DNA of 64,000 nucleotides from Purshia tridentata. Its lineage: Eukaryota > Streptophyta > Magnoliopsida > Rosales > Rosaceae. Shown here piece after piece: positions 10,534 through 23,465 of this stretch. The DNA lies in contig QANT01006251.1 of the NCBI GenBank assembly GCA_003254885.1, positions 1 to 64,000 of the forward strand, written 5' to 3'. The first letter of the stretch is position 1. Every line of letters starts with the position of its first letter. Below the pieces are notes generated by a model that had not been told where the DNA came from, did not search any database, and saw only the letters and a program-made list of their open reading frames with translations. The position numbers and the translations under genes were made by a program.

Positions 10534-13500
10534 TTGGTGTGGTCGTTGTTACTGTAGTTGTTTCTCAGTGTTTTGAGCTTCCCTATGGCAAAACCTTTTA
10601 CTTTTCACCTGCTGATACAGGTTCAACTTCAACAGTCGCAATATTTGTCAATATTACGAGCTCAAACAACTCAAAATCAGGGAAGTTTAATGTTGTTGGT
10701 GAACTGGGCTTAGTGGTTAATGATACTGATGGTTCAGATTTAGAGGAAGAAGCTGGGTACGGAAATGGGAATGGCACAAAACAAACATATAGGGTTTATG
10801 GATTAGCCGCACCAGATGATGGCAGCAATTTACACTTGATGTTGAGGAAGGATGTAACCCCTGATAAGAGTTTTCCGGCTGGAACGAATAGAAGTGCAGA
10901 TGATATTTCTATGCTGGGAAAGACAATAGATTTTAGACGTGATTCTATACAGAAGGGTAATAAAGTAGATGAGAGTTACAAGGCAGACAATGGCCCTAAA
11001 ACAAGCTCGGGTTTAGCGGTGAGTGAAGTTAGAAATGAAGCTGGTATTGTGTCCAATGTATCACAAGGAATGTCTATGGATACAGGAAAGTTAAATGCAG
11101 ATACAAAGGGCACTGCCAAACAAGCTACAGAAACCCAATTTGAGGATAAGAAGACTGATATATTGAAATCTGTTTCAGTCACCTTGAATGATAATTCTAC
11201 AATGAATATTATTTCCATACTAAAGAAGTGGAATCGACGACCAACATCAATATCCCAGATGAATTCATTATTGCTTCAAAATCATATTTCTTCTCATTCA
11301 ATGGTATGCATTTAAATTTTCAGGTTCCAATTTGAGAAAAAAGGAATGAGTTCTGCTTTCTGGATACTCACTTGTACTTTGATTGACTTTAGAGCCCACG
11401 GCGTTATTCTATACGTGATCATGAACTTCAGTCTGTAAAACTGGAGATTGAGAATGCTCCTATCATCAGGGACAATCCAGGACTTAGTGCTTCTGTTTTT
11501 CGAAATATTTCCAAATTTATACGGTAAGCCTGTTTAAATATGTAAACTGTTCACTATGTATGTGCACTTATAAACTGCATTATATTTAGTATGGAAATTG
11601 AAAAGAATTACAAGCTCAGGAGCAAAATGGTTTCCTATCTTGTTTTGGTAAGAGAAGAAAAACGGTTTTCTTATTGGTTACTGGTTAGGAGAAGGGTCAA
11701 AACCTTGGCAGAGATTTGGGAGTAAAAAAAAATGTATGAACTGTGATCTAACCCATAACCAAGGTCTGACTGTACATATGACTTTTTTTCTTCTATGCCT
11801 TTATTTGAAATTGATTAATTTTGTTTTATTCTTTGTCAAATTTGGAGAGTTGGTTTGAATGAATTATTTGTGATTAGATTTTTTGCCTTATCAACAAAAT
11901 CCCAAAAAATTAGAAATTCAATTCTTTTGTCTATGTTTTTTTACTTTTGTTGTGGTACATTTTTAGCATCTGCTTATCAATGAAACTTCTAATCAATCTT
12001 TACAGATTCTCTTCATACTTCATGAGCATCCTCTATATAGTTGTGGAATTGTTAATATTTCTCTGATGAAATATTGCCCTGTTTGTCTCTATAGAGAGTT
12101 GAAAATTTGAAATGTAGGCTTCTTTGTGAAAACCCATGGCATTAGTTAATCTAGAGATCTGTTACATATTGTATTTCAGGAGTTATGACTTGATGGAACA
12201 CATGCTCAAAGTTTATATCTACAGGGAAGGTGAAAAGCCCATATTCCATGAGCCTTTGATGAGGGGAATTTATGCCTCAGAAGGATGGTTTATGAAACTA
12301 CTTGAGGGAAATAAAAAATTTGTTGTGAGGGATCCCAAAAAGGCTCATTTGTTCTACTTACCCTTCGATTCGCATATGCTAAGGTTGACATTGTCTGGAC
12401 AAAATGTCAAGGGCCTAGAAAAATATTTGAAGAACTATGTTGGGTTAATTTCAAGAAAGTATCATTTCTGGAACAGAACAGGAGGAGCAGATCATTTCCT
12501 TGCTGCTTGTCATGACTGGGTATGCTTCTCATGCTGATATTTAATTTCCATTTCATAGTTTTAAGAACCACTGAAGTTTGAACCTAGGGATAATATTGCA
12601 TAAGAAGTCTTTTCAGTCTTATCTTTCAAAGTTGATGAGGACCTATGGATATAAGTTCTACTCTGCACCATGAGCAGCATCATGCATTAGTCTAGAATAA
12701 CTCTTAATTCATGAGCTGTGCTTCCTAAATGATTGATTACAGCTAGATGGATGTTTATGAAGGTTTGTCCTGTTAGTTTTGGTAAAAAGGATATGGAGGT
12801 CCATACTTTTCAAATGGAGAGGCTAATCTGATGCCTTTTCAAGGGGAAAAATGGAAACTATGAGTCATATTATTTGCATTATACTATCCTGTATCAAAAC
12901 CTTAATCTAATACAGCCTTGTAATATGGAATTCCAGGCCTCCAAAATCACAAGAGAGTGCATGAAGAATTGCATCAGGTCTCTTTGCAATGCCAATGTTG
13001 CTAAAGACTTCCAAATTGGAAAGGACACCTCTCTACCTGTTACATACATACGTTCTGTGGAAGACCCCCAGGCGGATCTTGGAGGAAAACCTGCTTCAGA
13101 AAGATCTACTCTGGTCTTCTTTGCAGGGAGCATGCATGGCTATCTCCGACCAATTCTGCTACACTACTGGCAGAATAAAGAACCTGACATGAAAATATTT
13201 GGCCCAATGCCACATAACGATACTGAAGGCAAGAGAATTTACCGGGAATACATGAAGAGCAGCAAATACTGCATATGTGCCAGGGGTTACGAGGTCCACA
13301 CACCTCGAGTAGTAGAGGCCATATTCCATGAGTGTGTGCCAGTCATAATATCGGATAATTATGTGCCTCCTTTCTTTGAGGTATTCAATTGGGAGACATT
13401 TTCAGTTTTTGTACAAGAGAAGGACATCCCTAATTTGAGAAACATTCTGCTTTCGATCCCAGAAGAGAAGTACCTTACGATGAAGTTGAGAGTAAAGATG

Positions 13501-13608
13501 GTGCAACAACATTTCTTTTGGCACAAAAAACCTGTGAAGTATGACTTATTTAATATGATACTTCATTCAGTCTGGTACAATAGAGTTTTTCAGCTAAAAA
13601 ACAGATAA
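10470..13608 (+). CDS. GT47 exostosin-family glycosyltransferase, tandem copy A
   Basis: Probable Golgi type II membrane glycosyltransferase of family GT47 (At5g19670/At5g03795-like), likely acting on a cell-wall polysaccharide; donor and acceptor are unknown. Exons 10470-11303, 11393-11523, 12180-12519 and 12937-13608 give 658 aa. One membrane anchor (LLFIIGVVVVTVVVSQC) is at about 18-35, followed by a long stem with many N-glycosylation sequons, the linker ISQMNSLL, then the exostosin domain from about 322 (LKVYIYREGEKPIFHEP). Landmarks are ASEGWFMKLLEG, NRTGGADHF, CHDW before intron 3, MKSSKYCICARGYEVHTPRV, and EAIFHECVPVIISDNYVPPF. The start at 10470 is the first ATG in frame and leaves a basic stretch before the anchor. 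An ATG five bases upstream opens a short overlapping frame. Exons 2 and the splice phases match copy B exactly. Confidence 0.88.
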
Positions 13609-15274
13609 AGATGCAAGAGTTTCGGGTTCTTGGGTTCTGGAAAACAAGACGGTGAGTGCAAATTAAATGTTTCTGTAAACAAGAAAGAGATGCATACAAG
13701 CCACACTGACTCTACTGATAATTTCTTGTCATTGAAATCCAAATGAAGATAACCAATGATTCATCCAAGTACAGGGAAGTGATTGCCATTTAGGTTTTCA
13801 CTGCCTGGCTGAGACACTACGGCTGCAAGGCAATTCATCCTAATGGACTAGTGATCTTCCTTTGTATGATTGGATTAAGTTTCCTGCATTATCTGCAAAT
13901 GGGTGAATTCAGACCTGTACCTCAAATGTATCATCAACCCCGCTAGTGGGATTTGGTAGCTGTAACTTGAGATGAGGATTATATATAACAGGCTTGTACA
14001 AAAATTGATTGTCTTTATGGTTGGCCTGTGAGTTAAAAGAAAATTTGTAACAATAATTTATAACTGAAGTGAAAGGATAAACACGATGCTGATGGGGTCC
14101 CACGAAATAATTCTGTCCACTTCTGATATTTTATTATTTCCACTTGTAGACTCGTAGTAGAGAATCAGAGGATAGCCGACAAGTTAGTCAATAGTTAACA
14201 CTCAACAGTGGCAGTAATGCAAGTTCAGTAATAATTAATTACCAAAACTGTGGTCCTTGGCCAAAAAAAAAAATATTACCAAAACAGTGGTCGTGGTGGC
14301 AAAGCCAACACCAGCTTCCACTTTGCGAACGTTGAGTTTCTTTAATTAAATACAGTAATCTCTGAAGAGTGCAGACAAAACCCTAACGAAAACCAATGAA
14401 AATGTCAGTGAAAAATTCATTTAGAAAGAAAAATATTTAATGCTTTTGTAATCAATAATGGCAGTCTATGGACAGTGTCACAGTGAAATTAATATATTAT
14501 TTAAACAAAAATTAATAACCGGTTGAGAGAGACGCTCTAGGCTCTCCCTTTCCTCTTTAAACGGAATTACGCGGATTAAAGAAAAAAATAAATACGGACT
14601 TTCAATCCAAGTTCCAAAGCCAAACAGAAAGCTGTGTTCTTTTTAGTTTGTAGAGCTTGAACTGCTCGGTTTTGGGGTTTTTCTGTTTGGCTTCTAAGAA
14701 AACGAAGGAAAATCAGCCTCAAGTTTTCTACTTGACTATACTCAGGTGAGTCATTGCTCTTTCATTTTTCTCGCGAACCAAACAAGAATGTGAATTTCTT
14801 CAAGCTAATGCTTGGGAATGTTATGGCTTGCTCACTGAAATTGGATGCCTGCCAATTGTAACTGAAAATTACACTGAAATTGCTCACTCACTCACTCACT
14901 CTGATTATATAAATAAATTTATATAATGTATGTGTGTGTGTATAAACACTAAAATAGCAGACTAGTAAATAAGATTAGGACTTCCCATAGATCAAACAGC
15001 CAGCTTTAATTTTCAGTTTCTGTTACTAATTTTGTTATCGTGTTTAAATGATGTGAAGGGTTTGCAAATGCTAATTTGAACCTCTTTTTATCAGTTTTTA
15101 CTATAAAAGTGTTAACTTTGTCGGTGCTCTCTACCATGAATTCAGGAAACGTCTAACCGTTCATGAGGCGTACTATGTGGACTGTTCCTTTGCATGTTTA
15201 CCATTCCAGATAAGTTGATGTTCTATTCCTAAGATGATTGGGTAGCTTCAGCATTATCCTAATTGCAAGTGTTA
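13609..15274. other. Spacer between the GT47 tandem copies
   Basis: Contains the 3' UTR of copy A, a short poly(A) insertion with direct repeats (14238-14292), and the promoter and leader of copy B. A leader intron probably begins at 14746 (CTCAG|GTGAGT); its acceptor is either near 15145 or near 15251, which I cannot settle. Confidence 0.5.
14238..14292 (+). mobile_element. Micro-retroposon insertion, copy 1: CTTGGCC-poly(A) with 18 bp TSD
   Basis: Two 18 bp copies of ATTACCAAAACtGTGGTC, with one mismatch, sit at 14238-14255 and 14275-14292. Between them is a 19 nt insert, CTTGGCC followed by eleven A and one T. The form, long direct repeats plus a terminal poly(A), is that of LINE-machinery retroposition, but the body is only 7 nt. 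Confidence 0.7.
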
Positions 15275-17915
15275 ATGTCTGGTATGAAGTACTCATTGCA
15301 ATTTCTTAAGCTATGCCATATAGAAACCAGGCGATGGCTTTTTGTTCTGGGGGTGGTGGCTGTTACTTATTTATCGTTTCAGTCGCTGCTGCTTCCCTAT
15401 GGAAAGGCTCTTCGGTCTCTATTGCCTCAAAATGAGTTTCCAACACAAGTCAAAGATAGCTTTTTCACAGTCCATCCTTCTGCCAAGTCTGTGATGGTCC
15501 GCAATCCTCTTATGGTAAATTCTTCAGGTTTGATTGATGCTTCTATGTTTGGTGGAGTGGAGAAATATGCCGATAACTCTAGTCTCAGAGGAGAAATTGA
15601 CCATGATACTCAACCAAAGGGAAAGGGCGGAGATAAGGAAATCGATTTAGTGTTAGATGAAAAAAGGATAGATAATACTTTTGAGCATGCCGTTGATAGA
15701 AACGTAGATGACAAGTTTCCATCTGAGAATGCTGTTGATATAAATGAAAGTCTAGCATTGATCAGCACTAAAATTCAAGAAAATGGTTCTATTCTGGATA
15801 AGGCCAATGAAGCTAGTTATGGCTTCCCTTTGGAGCAGATTGTGTTACCACAGTCTGAAATTTCTACAGAAAATACAACTCTGATAGCAAAACAATCTGA
15901 GGGTGTCAAAACTGCCGTTCCATCCTCTCTACTTACTTTACCTGCAGCATCTTCATTAGTAAATGGGACCAATCTAAATTACTCGGTGTTCAATGCAAAC
16001 TCTTCTGTTGGTTATGCTTCACTGGACAGTACTGTCGCAACTTCAAAAAATGACTCTGTGATCATGACAAGTCCTGGGAAGAAGAAGATGAAGTGTGAAA
16101 TGCCACCAAAGTCAATAACTTCAATAGATGAAATGAACCGTCTGCTGGTGCGGCACCGTGCTAAATCACGTTCAGTGGTACTTAGATTGCTCTAGCTAAT
16201 CTAATTCTATCCATACCCTCAATGCTTCAGTTAATCTAACTGATCTTAATTTCTTCCATTTGGTTGCAGAGACCACAATGGTCCTCTGTACGTGACCAGG
16301 AAATTCTAGCTGTGAAGTCACAGATCGAGCATCCTTCTCTTGCAATAAATGATCGAGAACTTTATGCTCCTCTCTTTCGAAATGTTTCCATGTTTAAAAG
16401 GTAAGTGGAATTATCAAAAGTAAGGGTTAATTTAATTTTAATCCAAAGTGATGCCTTGGATTTTCCATTTTCAAGAAAGTGACGCTTTTTCTTTTGTTAC
16501 AAGAAAGTGCTTCTTTTTTAAACTAACATGTTGTTGCTTTCTCAGGAGTTATGAACTTATGGAGCGCACACTGAAAGTCTATATCTACAAGGAGGGAGAC
16601 AAACCCATCTTTCATCAACCAATACTCAAAGGATTATATGCTTCAGAAGGATGGTTCATGAAACTGATGGAGGGATATAAGCGCTTTGTCATAAAGGATC
16701 CACGCAAGGCTCATCTCTTTTATATGCCGTTTAGTTCACGGATGCTAGAGTACACTCTCTATGTACGTAACTCTCACAATCGAACAAACCTACGCCAATA
16801 TCTGAAGGAGTATTCTGAAAAAATTGCAGCAAAGTATCCTTACTGGAACAGAACTGGTGGAGCAGATCATTTTCTTGTTGCTTGCCATGACTGGGTATGC
16901 TCTCTATGCATCGTGCCTTTATCTTGCTTTTGCCTGAATGGCTAATATCTTCTTTGTTGTGATAAGATAGTAGAATGGGATTCCAAAATTGGTTGTGAGA
17001 TTGATGACCTGTTTCCAAAAGTTCACAAAATGAATTCGTATTGGGCCATATGAATGCCACATCTAGTATGGTGATTTATTTAGCCACTCCAAACTTGGAG
17101 AGTTGGAGGTGAAATTCTAATCCTTTGGACTTTGTTTAAACTGACCAAAGCACACCATTTTCAAAAGTGGCATATGTGAGAGAGTGTGTGTGTGTGTTCA
17201 CTCTGCATGCATGTATTTTTAACATGAGAAGTTGAATTTTTTATAGGCTCCATACGAAACAAGGCACCATATGGAACGTTGCATCAAAGCCCTCTGCAAT
17301 GCTGATGTAACTGCAGGCTTTAAAATAGGAAGGGACGTGTCTTTTCCAGAAACATATGTTCGTTCTGCAAGAAATCCCCTTAGAGATCTTGGAGGCAAAC
17401 CTCCTTCTCAGAGGGAGATTCTTGCCTTTTATGCTGGAAATATTCATGGCTATTTACGTCCAATTCTGCTAAATTACTGGAAGGACAAAGACCCTGATAT
17501 GAAGATCTTTGGTCCAATGCCTCCTGGTGTTGCAAGCAAAATGAATTACATCCATCATATGAAGAGCAGCAAATACTGTATCTGCCCCAAGGGTTACGAA
17601 GTCAACAGCCCCCGCGTGGTTGAAGCAATATTTTACGAGTGCATACCCGTGATCATATCCGACAATTTTGTGCCACCATTTTTTGAGGTTTTGGATTGGT
17701 TGGCATTTTCTGTAATTCTTGCAGAGAAAGACATTCCAAACTTGAAAGACATACTACTTTCAATACCAGAAGAGAAGTATCTTCAGATGCAACTCGGGGT
17801 CAGGAAGGTTCAGAAACATTTTCTCTGGCATGCAAAACCCCTCAAGTATGATCTCTTCCACATGACACTTCATTCAATTTGGTACAACAGGGTTTTCCAG
17901 ATAAAACCTCGTTAA
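15275..17915 (+). CDS. GT47 exostosin-family glycosyltransferase, tandem copy B
   Basis: Paralogue of the gene at 10470, same strand and same four-exon structure: 15275-16177, 16270-16400, 16546-16894 and 17247-17915, 683 aa. The anchor (RWLFVLGVVAVTYLSFQSLLL) is followed by a 270-residue stem that hardly resembles copy A, then IDEMNRLLVRH and the exostosin domain from about 345. Landmarks are LKVYIYKEGDKPIFHQP, ASEGWFMKLMEG, NRTGGADHF, CHDWAPYETRHHME, SSKYCICPKGYEVNSPRV and EAIFYECIPVIISDN. Exon 3 is 9 nt longer than in copy A and exon 4 is 3 nt shorter. Exon 2 is 131 nt in both. The first in-frame ATG is used (MSGMKYSLQFL); a second ATG three codons on is also possible. Function as for copy A: Golgi wall glycan synthesis, specificity unknown. 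Confidence 0.88.
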
Positions 17916-19332
17916 GGTTACCGAAGTTCCTCAACTGGAATTAAGCAGTAGCCCATGAAATAGAAATGAGGCTGTCTTTTATGGCTTCTTATTCTCCCTG
18001 TGAGGTTGTAGAAACTAGAAAGAGTTCCTGTTAAATGCTAGCACATGAAGTAACTGTGAGTAAAGGTTCTGTATTATCTTGCCATTTTCACCTTGTACAT
18101 GTTAATTACATATTTTCCCTTTTCCTTTTTGTAAATGATTTCATGTTGTAGAGGAACCCAGTGCGTGAACCACAATATTAGCTATTAGCTATTATCTATC
18201 ATATATGAGCAGCTCATACTTTTGGGCTGGGTCTTGAGTTGGGCTGCACTACTATGACCCAGAGAGATTTGAATTTAGTGTTTTGGGCTTTTAGGGCCTT
18301 TTGGGCCTTTCTTGAGTTAACCCGGGTCAGTGCCACCAAATGACCCGGGTTGCTCAAACCATAACTGACAGTTGCTCAGATACCCGGCACGCTTCCATTA
18401 ACAATGAGATTTTTCACGTTAACACCAAGAGGTTATTCCCGACACGCCGCGTGTTTCTTCCTCCTAACTTAACGAGTTATCATTGACAACTAAGTGGTGG
18501 GGTCCCACTCAAGTTTCACTGTTCACTCGCTGACTGTTTTTAACACCGCACCAGGAATGTACCACGTGCACTTCTCAAGCCCCAAGCTATGTCTCCAATG
18601 TTACCGTACACAATCTCTGCTTTAAAAATCTTAAAATCTCTCAGATTTTCTATTTTTGCAGACAAGAGTTTGAGTTCGAGGGTTGTTTTTTTCTCCTTTT
18701 GAAAACCCAAATTTCATTACGCATAAAAATAATTTTGTTAATTACAATTTACATCCTTTTCTCCTTTGCTGCTGTTAATGAGACCTTGGTGGGCCAGAGC
18801 AGAGATTGGAAATCGTTGAAATAAAGGCAACTGGATAACGATCGTCTATTGCTTCATTTCATTCCATGACTCTACTTTTCATTCGGTTGGTACTATTCCC
18901 AATGTGCATGACTCTTATGTCTTTCTCATTCATTAAGTTCACTTTCTTAAACTTGTGACTTTGAAATTTAAACTTTCTTGGAAATGGGGTCTGTAGATTT
19001 TTGTTCCTTCTTCCCTCTATAAATTGAATTAGCTTTGGTTCTGTTCTGAATAATAACCTCTTTCTGGGTTTTGCAGATTTTCTCTTTCTTTGATTGTAAG
19101 TTGCTATCTGAAGATATCTTGGCTACATTTTGTTTTGATGATGAGTTACATGTCTGTTGGTGTCTACCGTATAGATCAGTACGTTGAGAGAGTGGGGTTG
19201 ATTTGTTGTGTTTTCCTTTTCATATAATTCATTTACTCTAAATGTGTCAAAGTTCCACCCTTTTAAGTTGTCTTGCGGTCGTCTAATATGACCTTAATTG
19301 TTTTGCTGCATAATTCAGGATTTGAAGAATTA
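17916..19332. other. Spacer and leader of the alpha/beta-hydrolase gene
   Basis: Holds the 3' UTR of GT47-B, a cluster of TGGGC/GGGCC motifs at about 18225-18312 resembling plant site II (TCP) elements, the inverted repeat at 18311-18358, and a CACGTG G-box near 18562. A 5' UTR intron ending at 19318 (ATTCAG|GATTTG), with a donor near 19096, is likely. Confidence 0.5.
18311..18358. promoter_or_regulatory. AACCCGGGTCA inverted repeat
   Basis: AACCCGGGTCA at 18319-18329 is repeated exactly in reverse complement at 18341-18351 with an 11 bp spacer; similarity extends outward to about 18 bp per arm with one gap. Each arm contains the palindrome CCCGGG. It could be a paired transcription-factor site, a short hairpin, or chance. 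Confidence 0.6.
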
Positions 19333-22300
19333 ATGGGGGATGTATTTATTGAAAATGAAATATCTGAAATGCCTTTGACAGTGAGTACTTTTGCCTTTAC
19401 GATTGTGCATTATTCATATTAATCCCTGACCTCATGATTTGTATGTTGCACGTACTTGTGTTGTGCTGTATATCTTCTCTTTTGAAACTTCCTCATTCTC
19501 AACAATTAGCAATGAGCTGTTAGCCTGATAGTAAGTTCAGGAGCTTAAAACACTAGTGTATATATATCTGCACATGAGCTTTATTATGTGTCCATGGATT
19601 AGGAATTGGCAGTATCTTTTGGGATCCATCTTTGAAGTTCCATTTTTGACACGTATCTGTAGTTTTTCAGTTTGATTCAGACTTTTTGTTTAAAGATCTA
19701 ATGTAGTTTCTTGTATCAGGCCTATAATGATAATGTGAGGAACTCGAGCTTTCTTATTGATAGTCTGGGATTCTGCCCATCAATGGATGACATTTTCGCC
19801 CGTCTATTGACATTGGCTGGTTACATTAGTCATCGATTTATTCAATTTATAGGTGAACTCTCTTACTATGGTTACATGTATCCATTACTGGTGCTAATGT
19901 TCCTCCTTGACATCTAGTGCTTTGTATCCGTTTTCAACCATCTTCTATGCTTATGTTGGAAACCATTATTTTCCATATTCTCATAACATAATGGCTAGAT
20001 TTTGAAGTGATGTTGTTATTGCAGAGGATCTTGCATTCAGAGATGCTGATAGATACTCAGATGATTTAGTGACCGTTTCTTCTGAACAGAATTTAAGATC
20101 ATTGAGACATGGAATTTGTAAATCATTTTCTGAAGGTTGTTCATCATCTTCAAAACCTTATATTTCTGGTCGAAACCCTGGAATCTGTGAAAGAAGAGCC
20201 TCAGAACCCAGGGAAGAATTGCCTGTAGATACAAGATCTGAAATTTTTGAGACCAATTTCAGTCATACAGTTGTCCCATTCATTTTTAAAGGGTAATACG
20301 GTTCTATCCAATTACCTTTATGCAATGTTAATCTTTAAATATTTTACCATTAAAAAGGTGAGTTCAAGCAATTTATCTAGTTTTTAGGAGAAAACATCAT
20401 GAGCCCATCTAATTTTTAGTGAAATGAATGATTACAACGTAACGCTTCTTAATGTTATCTGTTTCACTTTCATTCCCTTTGTAAGTGCAAGTGCTTACCA
20501 TCAAGTATGACTTTCTGTAACTTCTTTGCATTTCTCAAATGTCGTTCTAGTCATCTTCATTGTTAGATTGCTGTCTCTTCATCTTGATGTAGGTTGACGC
20601 TGCCATTATATGGTTTAAAATTTGCCTGGAGGTTGGCAATGTTTTGTTGGAGAAGTTCTTTAGTGTACATTACACGTGGTCATCTTCAAGTTTGTAGGTA
20701 AATATAGATTCTAATTATGCAAACTGATGAATTCATATGTCATGCAGTCTATGAATGGTTCCTTTGTGTTTAATTCAGATTGGATTTTAGTTTTACTTGG
20801 TGTAATTAATTTATTGCCTTATACATATCGTAATTATTGTTTTGGGTTCAGCATCATAGCTTGTGTACAGAAAACATTACGAGGTTCATCAGATGATATT
20901 GGATGGATGCAGCGTATTCATAGCATGCCTCGTGTGGAGGATGGTACAGCAAGATTCTTGGAATTGCTTGCAGGAATAAGGTACCGAGCTAATATAATAA
21001 GCTCAACTCAACTAGATGGTTGGATATATTAAGGAACTTTATTCAATTTAGTTATTATGTATGTTTAGTCTATTCCTATCTCTTCTAACATGAATGCCTT
21101 TCACCTCGGACAGTAATCAGTGTTATTCAGATATTTGCTCTTTTGTTTAACTAGGGGCTTCATATATTTATATGTTATTTTTCGTGTATGTCATGCTTTA
21201 TACTTCAGGAATGGAGAGCACACGCTGCCCAATTCATTTGTTTATCTACTAATTCCAGGTATAAGATTTATTTTTTCCTGACTTTTGACTTTGTTCAATC
21301 GACATTTAGTGTGGGTACCTATAGTTATGGGAAGTTTTATTTTTCAGGCCTCTTTAGCAATCACGGTCCTTTGTATTTTGTTGGAACTAAGAAATTCTTT
21401 TCAAAGATGGGTCTAGCATGCCATATTGCAAAAATTCAAAGCGAGGTAATGAAATAGTAGAATTGAACTTGGTATGGTGAAATTTTCATTAGTGACTGGA
21501 TGTTTTAAGTTCAGTAGTTCCTCTATTTATGCAAAATTCATATTCACCTTATTCTTGGTTATATTTTCTTCTCCATAGACCTCGTATAGGTATTATATTT
21601 GCCTTCCTTTTTCATATGTTTTATTATACAAAGGTATCTGTTGAGCATAATGCATGGGAACTTAAGCAATATATTGAGGAGCTTTACTGGGGATCCGGTA
21701 AGTGTGTGATGCTGCTAGGGCACAGCAAGGGTGGCGTTGATGCTGCAGCTGCATTGTCAATCTACTGGTCGGATTTGAAAGACAAAGTTGCTGGTTTGGC
21801 ACTGGTACAGAGCCCATATGGTGGCACCCCCTTGGCTTCTGATATTTTTCGTGAAGGCCAGGTTGCTGACAAAGAAACCCGCAGGATCATGGAGTTTCTG
21901 ATATGCAAGCTAATTAAGGTAACAGCTACATTTAACTGAGCATTAACGCCCGAGGTAGTTCATTCCTATGTGTATGTACTAATCAAGTTGATTATTTTGT
22001 TGATGGAAAAATGTTGTTACAATTATGTTGTTATGGTTTGCTCTGTTGTATTCATATAATTGCATATTATTGTATTGTAGGGTGACATAAGGGCATTGGA
22101 GGATCTTACATACGAAAAACGAAAGGAGTTCATGATGAAGCACAAGCTCCCAGATGAAATTCCTCTAATATCATTTCACTCTGAGGCAAGTATAGCTCCT
22201 GGTGTGCTTGCCACAATGACCCATATAGCACATGCAGAGCTTCCCTGGCTCGCCCTACCAAACTTTGGCAATGAGGTGTCGGATAACATTGTTCAAGCAG

Positions 22301-22590
22301 GGCGCCAGCTGCCTGTTGTGATTCCTTTATCTGCTGCCATGGCTGTCTGCGCTCTCCACCTCCAACTCAGGTATGGGGAGAAGAGTGATGGCTTGGTGAC
22401 ATGCCGGGATGCTGAAGTTCCCGGTTCAGTTGTAGTTAGACCGGACCGGAAACTTGACCATGCCTGGATGGTTTATTCTTCAAGAAAAAAGAACCCTAAT
22501 GAGGCTGATGCCTCTGAAATGTGTGAGGCTATTTTGACTCTGCTTGTAGAGCTTGAAAAGTCAAAGCAAGAGGGAAAAACTGGGAATTGA
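19333..22590 (+). CDS. Alpha/beta-hydrolase superfamily protein, lipase-like
   Basis: Nine exons (19333-19380, 19720-19852, 20025-20292, 20593-20697, 20852-20980, 21209-21258, 21348-21445, 21634-21918, 22081-22590) join in frame to 541 aa. The fold is shown by GHSKGG, the nucleophile elbow with Ser at about 308, preceded by a strand (KCVMLL). A later DGLVTCRD (Asp about 475) and KLDHAWM (His about 499) fit the order Ser-Asp-His of lipases. VYLLIPGLFSNHGP, across exons 6-7, is placed like the oxyanion-hole loop. The N-terminal 200 residues have no family I know. No clear signal peptide is present; a hydrophobic stretch occurs near LPLYGLKFAWRLAMF. The substrate is unknown; a lipid or ester hydrolase is an inference from fold only. 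Confidence 0.8.
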
Positions 22591-23271
22591 GCCATGCTTC
22601 TTTTCTTTTTTTTCTGTTTTTTTACTTTAGCATATTTTTTCGTTTGTTTTGCTATTATGTTTGTTGAACAAGTTTTAGTTGACTTGTTTGATGGCATACG
22701 ATGTTATACGTTTGAATTTGTGGTATAGTACTGAAAGAATATTTCTTTAAATAAAGTTATTATTAGCAGTGAGATACTTGCAGTTGTTGGATTAGAGTAG
22801 TCCACTTAGAAGGGTTACAAAATTATCACTCTGCACTCAAATTCGAACTCTTTCCTCCATCACAATAAAAAAAATGAAAAAATTGAGGGACTCATTCACA
22901 ATAATGATTTTTAGTCGTGATAAATATTTTATTTTCTTTAAGTACAGAGTCAAACTGTATGAATTGTAATTTGTCCGCTATGAAAAGGATGCCTCCCCAA
23001 AGGCAAAGGGTGCATTGATAAGGATACATATACGTATGCATGACTTCAGGCTGGGGCCCATTAGATCATCTAGGCCCAAAAATCTGCCAGGACCATATAG
23101 ACAATAAATTCTGCCCAAGTCCATAAAAAAGCAATCACCTAAGTCCAAAACAATAAATTAATGTAGGCCCAAAGGGTCCCCAGCCCATTAACTAAGACGT
23201 AAGTTTTCTTAATGGAAGTAGCAACTGGCCAACTACCCCATAAATTGATGATCAACTATAATCCCTCTCAT

Positions 23272-23465
23272 GGTATACAACAATGTTACATTTATACATT
23301 TTCATACCATAATTTTATACCATTTTATGTGGCAATATATATAATATTCATACATTAAATATTAAAAAAATAAAAATAAAAACCTAAAAAAAAAGAAATA
23401 CCCTGTTTATTACAATAATGTCACATAAGATAGTATAAAAACATAATAAGAATAGTATTATTATA
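23272..23465. mobile_element. Probable MITE
   Basis: TTTTATACCATTTTATGTGGCA at 23313-23334 has a reverse-complement partner at 23419-23440 differing at three or four positions, with an A-rich centre. The outer parts (TTTCATACCAT to the left) pair only weakly, so the ends are approximate. No target-site duplication could be fixed. Confidence 0.5.
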
